Below, in pieces: positions 56,801 to 64,000 of a DNA stretch of 64,000 nt; within the stretch, counting starts at the first letter, position 1, and every line of letters starts with the position of its first letter. Where the stretch lies: contig OU015493.1 in NCBI GenBank assembly GCA_907164885.2, positions 64,549,477 to 64,613,476 of the forward strand. The letters are read 5' to 3'. The DNA is from Dolomedes plantarius. Its lineage: Eukaryota; Arthropoda; Arachnida; Araneae; Dolomedidae. The notes under the pieces were generated by a model, which saw only the letters and a list, made by a program, of their open reading frames with translations, was not told where the DNA came from and did no database searches. The position numbers and the translations under genes were made by a program.

Positions 56801-58280
56801 TTAGCCTAGATCGTCGTGATCGAAGAGATTACAATAGGTCAACTATTGTTTAAAATTTGCAAGCATTATTAAAAAAACTCATCTGAAAACTTATTGAAAC
56901 TTGAACCCCTAACCAAACTCCTTAACCAATAATTTCCGTAAGAAAAATTGAGCATCTTTAATTAACCCCCAAAACAGTCACCACTTTTCAAAACCATACT
57001 TAATCGGGGATTTAAAAAATTGGGCGTTTTATGTTCCACGTAGTAAAGAGCTTTTATTCCTCTTGTTTAATGTTAATCCGTTTAAATTGTAGATATCAAA
57101 CGCCCAATGTTATAAAATAAATATTTTAAATTTTCTTATTATTGCATACAATAATATCATGCCAATACGCTTCTTTACAGTCAGTGTTAGGCCCTTGCTA
57201 CTGACAACCTAACCGCATTTTATCAACTGCCATTTTATTTAAATGAAATCTGCATTAATAATGGCCGTCGATTTGCACATTTAAAGTTCTTCACAAAACG
57301 CTATGAATGTTAATAGGTTTCTGGCTGCCGTAAATTACTAGTAATATCTTCCATACATACACCACTCAATGGAGTTGTTTTACAATCCGATTCGTTTGCG
57401 GATTAACTATCAGGGCCTCCATTGAAATATTAGAAGCAAATACTCGCTAACTTTTCCATCGAATTTCACAATGATAACGATATCTAATAAATCCCTATGT
57501 GTGTTTCGATGTTACAAAATATTAAATCATCATGTCTCAACAAATGTGGAAATATATTGTATCTTCGTGTAATTTAGGAAAGTACACCACCATATCTAGA
57601 AAATTCTAGTAGCAGTACGTTTAGATGCAGATACAAGTTGCGTCATATGGATTCTAGAAATTCTTATAGCCTGAACTGTTTATACATTGGTTGGATAGTT
57701 ATATGAACATTTGTAATAATATATTTAATGGTAGTTTCTATTCTATTATATGTGCTTCTATAATTTCCGACAAAATCTGCGATAATAACTATGAGTTTGA
57801 AATTCCAATTTATTATATCAAAGTTGTGTGGTAGCAATTTTGAATTAACAGAAAAATTATTGTAAATTTGTAATATTTGTATTAAATTAAAATTATTATT
57901 ATTATCTGATACCAAAATCGATTATCTTAGTTGTATATTTAATGATAACATTTAGTGTTAACTTTGTACATAATAAAGGGGTGTGTTTTTCAATAGTGGG
58001 TGATGAATGTATAGCTTTAATGTTTGAATTTTATAAATCCTGAATTGGGCTGTTAATTAAGAATACTAGTCTGGTAGACAAAAGCTTCAAAGTTCTGTTT
58101 TTGTAATCATTGGTCGATAAATTGTTTTAAAATCTTATTGAAGGGCTTTTCACTTTTGTATTAACGTCATTGTTTTGTGACAGAATTGTCTGAACAAAAA
58201 CATCTAATCAACAATCATTTTAGGTTAAGTGAGGCTTAGAGAATGCATGAGTCAATTTAACGTGAAAGCGTAAGGTATAA
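53892..58280. other. 4.4-kb stretch with no gene; ACCGGTAT palindromes at 54020-54230
   Basis: The longest featureless span. TACCGGTATTG followed by AATCA occurs at 54025 and 54211, with an extra ATACCGGTATT between; possibly ends of an unidentified element. A short inverted pair TTGGGCGTTT / AAACGCCCAA lies at 57021-57104. Open frames are all under 90 codons with no domains. Confidence 0.5.
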
Positions 58281-59102
<822 letters not shown>

Positions 59103-61650
59103 TATTATATAATTTCAGCTCTCAAGTTATCGATATTCTGGAAGTTAATTATTCTTTCAATCAAGGAAACCCATTTTGGTGTAGTTCTAGACCTTCAGGA
59201 TCAAAGTGTCCATTTAATAACTTTAAATAAATGCAAAAATAAAAAATTTTGTATAAAATTTTTGTATGAATTAATACGATTTTAAAATATTTATCTCGAA
59301 GCTATTTTTCTATATTAATTTGGCAACATTTCCAGTCAGGAACATATAGATATATATAGGAGTAAAGCAAGAACCCTCGTCCCTAGAATTAGGTATTTCA
59401 TTTACCTCCACAATGTTACGAAAAGTCCACTGCGAAAAATAGCGCAACACCCACAGACACTGCACCCACACAGACACACAATATTTTTGACTGTCTGCAC
59501 TCTATTCTTTTTATTAAAAAAATTGCTGAAAAAACAAACATACTAGAGTCATCAATGCAAAGTTATGCACCTCTAGTGTACCCGAACAGTCATAAATCTA
59601 AGTTTCGCTTTCGTTTAAGGCCTCATCAGTATGACATGGTTGACAAGTACGCCTGGGGTGACTAAATTCCAAAAGCACTCTCAATTTTAACTGGGGGACT
59701 TCGAATTGTGGAAGGACGCTTGGTTTCTTTCCTGTGCGGTCTGGGTTGAATGGAAACTGTCAGTCACTTGCGACAAAATGCATAAAGCGTGTCGAAAAGG
59801 CGGAGATTAAAACAAAAATATAACAACAAAAATAAAACATTTGTAAATGCTTGGAAATTTTCCCCTTTTTCAAATTTTCTTGCTTCCATTGTGCTTGACG
59901 GCTATGTTATGCTGAGAAGCCCATAATAAGGACGAAACTTAAGTCCATAGGTACTGGGTACGCTGAGATGCTAATTCTTTTTTTTTTACCCTTATTCACG
60001 CATTTTGGTTGGACAAAAGAGCCGTTTATAAAGGTCTGGTAATAAGTAACAGATATCAATAAATTCAATAGATCATATGGAGTAAAAATTATCAAAACTC
60101 GTTTCAAACAGCATTCAAACGAGTGACACCACAAATAACGCAAAACGCACTTGTAAAAAATACTGTTTCACAAGTAATTGTATATATCGCACATCAACTA
60201 GAGGAGTGTTACATCTCAAAATAGCCATATTTTCTGGAAGAGCTAAAGAAGATATATGTCGAAATTTCATTTCTTGTTTTAGGAATGCCTATGATAATTT
60301 TGGGAAAACTTATTGTTCGAATCACTTAAGAAGGCAAAACTATATATTATTAAAGTTGTTTTCCATTTTTAAAGCAAGATTTTGGAATTTTAATTACAAT
60401 ATATATAACCCTCTTCTAGTGACCTCATTTTGTCAACATGGACTGAAAAGCTTGAAGGAATACTGTCATATCTGTAAGCTAATGCACAATCTATCTAAAC
60501 TTTTCACAATACAAGGAAAATAATACCTTGATAACATGAACAGCAGGTTAGAAAAAAATACAAATTTATTTTCCAAATAAAATTTAATGAACATTTTTAT
60601 TATAGGAACATTTTAATACAACAACATCAGGCACTGACAAAAATCTTATTTTCATTCTTCGTGCATGAGCAAGTTCCCCCTCCTAGTTGTGAAAGTCGGT
60701 AATAAGCGCCATCTAGGAGATTGCGTTGGTACTAGCCTTATAACATTATTTGAGAATCTGTCTACTATAAATGCAAAATTTATGTTTAAAATACTATTTT
60801 GGTAAAAAAAACAATGGGTAACATTTAAAACATATCTGTTAGATGTATGTATTCAATAAAATTTTTCGTAGAAATTTTGTTGCACCAATGTTTCGATTTA
60901 AGAAAGGAAACGTCTTTAAAAATGACACTATTAACTAATGTCTATAAGTATTAGTGTATATGTGTTTCAGACCATAAAAGGCCATAGAAATGTACTAAAT
61001 CCTGTATGATTTATAAAACTCAGTTTAAATACTATCTATCGAAAAGTGAAAAAATTTAAAATAAAAATCCATTCAAAATGTTATTCAGTGAAATCAAAAT
61101 TATTTCAAAACTTTAAAAGTACTTAAGTGAATCTTTAAGGAATCACTAGTCTTCCAAGCAACTTCCATAGCGCACACAACACCTTCTAAATTTTACGTAG
61201 AGAATGACATTCACTATTGGAGTAAGAAATGCAAAATATAATAGCAGAAAAGAATCCTTTCCACTTCTATTGCATAATTTAGCAGCCAGGAATAAATGAC
61301 TTTTTCCAGACGAATTACATCTAAATCTAATATGCAGAGTAGAATAAACTCGCAAAGTTTGTGCAAGTATGTGTACATATATCTTTTGGGAAGTGCGTGG
61401 TTTGGATTCGAGCTGCATTAGGAAAGGAGAAGTTTACTTTTGCAATGCTTTGTGAATCACTATAGGCAAATGGGAAAAAGGGAGTACTTAATCATGCTTA
61501 TCTGAATCCATCTTATTCTGTCTAGGTGCCAGATAAATGCGTATCATGAATGCCAGATACGAAGTGATCGAAACCCACCATGGAAAATCGGCGAGGATTT
61601 CCACATGATATATATTTCCGAAGCCACTATTATTTTCTAATACATTAATA
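59103..61650. other. No gene recognised
   Basis: 2.5 kb, AT-rich. The 105-codon open frame at 60206-60523 (plus) has a chance-like composition (Phe, Asn, Lys, Leu) and no known motif. Nothing else seen. Confidence 0.45.
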
Positions 61651-62085
61651 TTAAGACTTCTGTGTACTAACCCTATTGGATTCGCTCACCTCAATGTTAA
61701 CCTATGTAGAAAATTTGTCTACTATTTACAACTACATAAATGCTGATAATCCGATAAAAATGGTATTTTCAGATAGACTGAACCTTTCTGCATCTTGCAA
61801 CAGAATTCATTTTATAAATTTCGTCAACCAAGGGAATTAATTTATGAGCGTTTAAAACACACTATACCAGATTTCTTTCCTCAAATAATTTAAATTTTAA
61901 AATATTATTTGCATTTTAAAAAAAAAACGAAAAATGCCCCAAGGTGTAAAATTTCTTTCTCTATTACGGAGTACAATTTTAAAAAAAAATCTTTCAATCC
62001 AAGTCGGCAATCCTTGGACACATTTTCTCAATAGGTTAACACTGAGGTGAGCGAATCCAGTAGGGTTAATACACAGCAGCTTTAA
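61651..62085. mobile_element. TTAAGG-1 MITE, copy 2
   Basis: Matches 5495-5920 along its length. Ends TTAAGACTTCTGTGTACTAA and complement, TTAA at 61651-61654 and 62082-62085. 435 bp. Confidence 0.85.
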
Positions 62086-62197
62086 AACAATGAATGTGAG
62101 AAAGCAAAACACAAAGAAGAGTGGAGAACAATGAAATATAGGTGCTGCACAATAGGTGTTTTAATTTAGCTTTTTGATGAGAATATTAAATAATACA

Positions 62198-62527
62198 GTC
62201 GAACCCCGTTATAGCGAACCCGGTATATAACGGACTCACGGATATAACGAATGCAAATTTTGGTCCCACCGTTTTCCTATTGTACGTAATTTAATTAGTA
62301 TTGTGTCAGTTTAATGTAATCGATTTTAGTCGATTCAATTCATTAATAATCATTTTTAATAGATTTTATCATTTTTTTATACATCATTATTGAATACACA
62401 TTGCAACTAATGAGTTATACTTCTTGTGAACTCTAGCATTTTTCTTAATGGTTCAGATAGAGCGAACCACCGGATAAGGCGAACAAAACCTTTGGTCCCT
62501 TGAAGTTCGTTATAACGGGTTCGACTG
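62198..62527. mobile_element. pogo/Tigger-type MITE, copy 2
   Basis: CAGTCGAACCCCGTTATAGC at the left, GTTATAACGGGTTCGACTG at the right, TA on both sides (62196-62197, 62528-62529). Full-length match to 7600-7932; this copy keeps better ends. Confidence 0.92.
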
Positions 62528-62529
62528 TA

Positions 62530-63168
62530 TTTTGAAAATGAATAGAAAAGTGAGATTTAATGCTTCTTTAAAAATATATATATAAAGTTTTGTTTATATA
62601 CAATTTTAGTCAACAAAGTTAATTGTTATAATTGTCTAGAGTAGACCTGTAAATCTCTAAATGTGATGAAAGCCATATTATATTACAGAAAGTAGCTGCG
62701 GGCCGCAAGAAAATAGGATAAATTGGAAAGCAAAAAATATTTTATCTGATAAAAAATAAAGTATATTTGTTTTAAAAATTAAGCTAATATTGATATTTAT
62801 TGCTTATATATTTCTTTCATAATATTATAAATCTAAAAATATTTTTCCGTATTTTTTTATTTGTTATGTTAACGTCCATAAGAAAAGGGAAAGGGTGTGG
62901 TTAATAGTTCCATAAATTGACTCCATGACTCTTCAACTCAGTCCACTTTCTTTAACATACTACTACATTTATTACATCACTAACGAACAAACATAAAACA
63001 CATATAATATTGACAATGAAACCTATGGCACGTCTGCCGGAGTACGTCTGCTCTTTACAATGTCCAAACACTCTCCCCGACTCGCTTTAGAGCCATCTGC
63101 CCACCTCGCAACTTAGCTCTCGCTCGCTGCATTCTCGTAGCATTTCTCGTTTGGCGACAACAGTTATA
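62530..63168. other. No gene recognised
   Basis: AT-rich up to 62860, then more mixed. No ends of mobile elements except those of the next feature. Confidence 0.5.
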
Positions 63169-63684
63169 CAGCGTGTCCGAGCTAAAAGTATCCAAAAGTT
63201 ATGACTTATTTTTACAGAACTACCGATTAGAATTATAAAAAAAAATTTAAATAGAAAGAACACCTCACTAAGTTTTAATATCAAAAGATTTCGATGTAAG
63301 TACGTTTTGTAGCATGACAAACATCTAAACGGTAATCCAGTTCTCTCCAAGTGCTTCGTAGCATATCAGGAATTATTATTGAATAAACAAAACATTTTGT
63401 GTATAAACAAAACATTGAAACTGGGGATGAGTTGAAGAAGCGTATCATTCAAGTAATTCGTCTAATAACATGGAGAGTTTAATAACTTGGAGAGAAATTC
63501 GTCACTTGAGAGAACTGGATTACCATTTAGACGTTTGTCGTGCTACAAAAGGTGCACACATCGAAATCTAATTATATAAAAACTTGATGAGATGGTCTTT
63601 CTATTTAAATAATTTTTTTAATTCTAAGTGGTAGTTCCGTAAAAATAAGCCATAACTTTGGATACTTTTAGCCCGGACACCCTG
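63169..63684. mobile_element. Fold-back mariner derivative with coding sequence in both arms
   Basis: The ends CAGCGTGTCCGAGCTAAAAG and complement are next to TA (63167-63168, 63685-63686). The arms pair for ~185 bp (63169-63352 with 63500-63684). Each arm, read inward to outward, encodes the same transposase tail (RELDYHLDVCRATKGAHIEI on the right arm). The element therefore consists of two inverted copies of a mariner 3' end. Confidence 0.85.
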
Positions 63685-63699
63685 TATTATGCTTCTTTA

Positions 63700-63975
63700 T
63701 GCCGCATTTACACATTGGCGATCGCGCTACCCGCAAGACATTCGCGAGACATTAGTCACGTTCCTGCATCGACACGAGTGACCGTTCTCACATTCCCGCC
63801 TCTTGCTGTGAACAAGACTTCCCATCGCAACGGCGCCATTCGCCCCTTTGACTCGTGCCAGAAAACACCGAGCGAGCGCCACGATTGGCGAGGAGAAACG
63901 GCAAGACCACCGTCTACACATTCGTCCCCCGCGATTCAACTCGCCGCTATCGCGACTGTGTAAATGTGATGTTAC
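63700..63975. mobile_element. CpG-rich MITE candidate
   Basis: GCATTTACACATTGGCGATC at the left and CGCGACTGTGTAAATGTG at the right are partial complements. The segment between is far GC- and CpG-richer than the window. Short TIRs of the CATTTACACA kind suit PIF/Harbinger, but no 3-bp duplication could be fixed. Open frames on both strands here reflect GC content. Confidence 0.45.
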
Positions 63976-64000
63976 AAAAGGATTCGCGAGCCACAGAGGG

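Noticed and set aside
57021..57104. Tiny inverted-repeat element (TTGGGCGTTT)
   Set aside because: Only 10 bp of pairing and no target duplication.
60206..60523. 105-codon plus-strand frame
   Set aside because: No known motif, no clear start context, composition typical of AT-rich chance frames.
63658..63963. 101-codon frame and its 70-codon antisense partner
   Set aside because: Both follow from local GC richness inside a MITE-like segment; no domain.

Overview
This window looks like intergenic DNA from an arthropod, plausibly a spider or other chelicerate. It is strongly AT-rich, has several long (TA)n runs, and is packed with eukaryotic mobile elements: Helitrons, hAT, Tc1/mariner, pogo/Tigger and piggyBac-like elements, tRNA-derived SINEs, an LTR retrotransposon and a satellite array. 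No bacterial, plasmid or phage features were seen. I found no intact host gene. The organism is inferred from the element repertoire; no marker gene proves it.

Layout. 1-1523: broken Helitron gene (OTU protease plus the start of the Helitron replication protein), minus strand, running off the left edge. 1745-4505: a ~150-bp satellite with a 452-bp trimeric higher-order repeat and one inverted orphan monomer. 4.6-17.5 kb: Helitron copies, SINEs, TTAA-flanked MITEs, a pogo-like MITE, twin hAT elements carrying a BED zinc finger (8249-9063, 16222-17091), a collapsed mariner (12789-13552), and a hAT containing a piggyBac-like element (13663-15072). 17.5-23 kb: sparse, with one mariner-type MITE and one SINE. 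23202-26787: the youngest large insertion, a minus-strand LTR retrotransposon with 434-bp LTRs differing at 4 sites, a primer-binding site, a polypurine tract, a TACT target duplication and one intact 680-codon Gag-like ORF but no pol. 28.8-40.4 kb: a nearly full-length mariner with DD41D-type spacing, a nested palindrome, a Tigger remnant, and the chain hAT / long-TIR mariner / Helitron. 41-53.9 kb: a TTAA element with a tRNA-Ser fragment, a tandem repeat, two head-to-tail Helitrons, a decayed Tc1 element, a SINE split inside its B box, and a short mariner. 53.9-64 kb: mostly featureless, plus another Helitron, two MITEs matching earlier copies, and a fold-back mariner remnant.

How it fits together. 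Most elements are non-autonomous and depend on enzymes encoded elsewhere. Intact ends and target duplications (8-bp for hAT, TA for mariner/pogo, TTAA for piggyBac-like, A|T for Helitron, TACT for the LTR element) allow element boundaries to be fixed and insertions to be ordered. The only long ORF that looks recently functional is the Gag-like one. No clearly new biological system is visible. The best candidates for follow-up are the Gag-only retroelement, the satellite with higher-order structure, the Helitron family with a conserved terminal hairpin, and the TTAAGG-ended MITE families.
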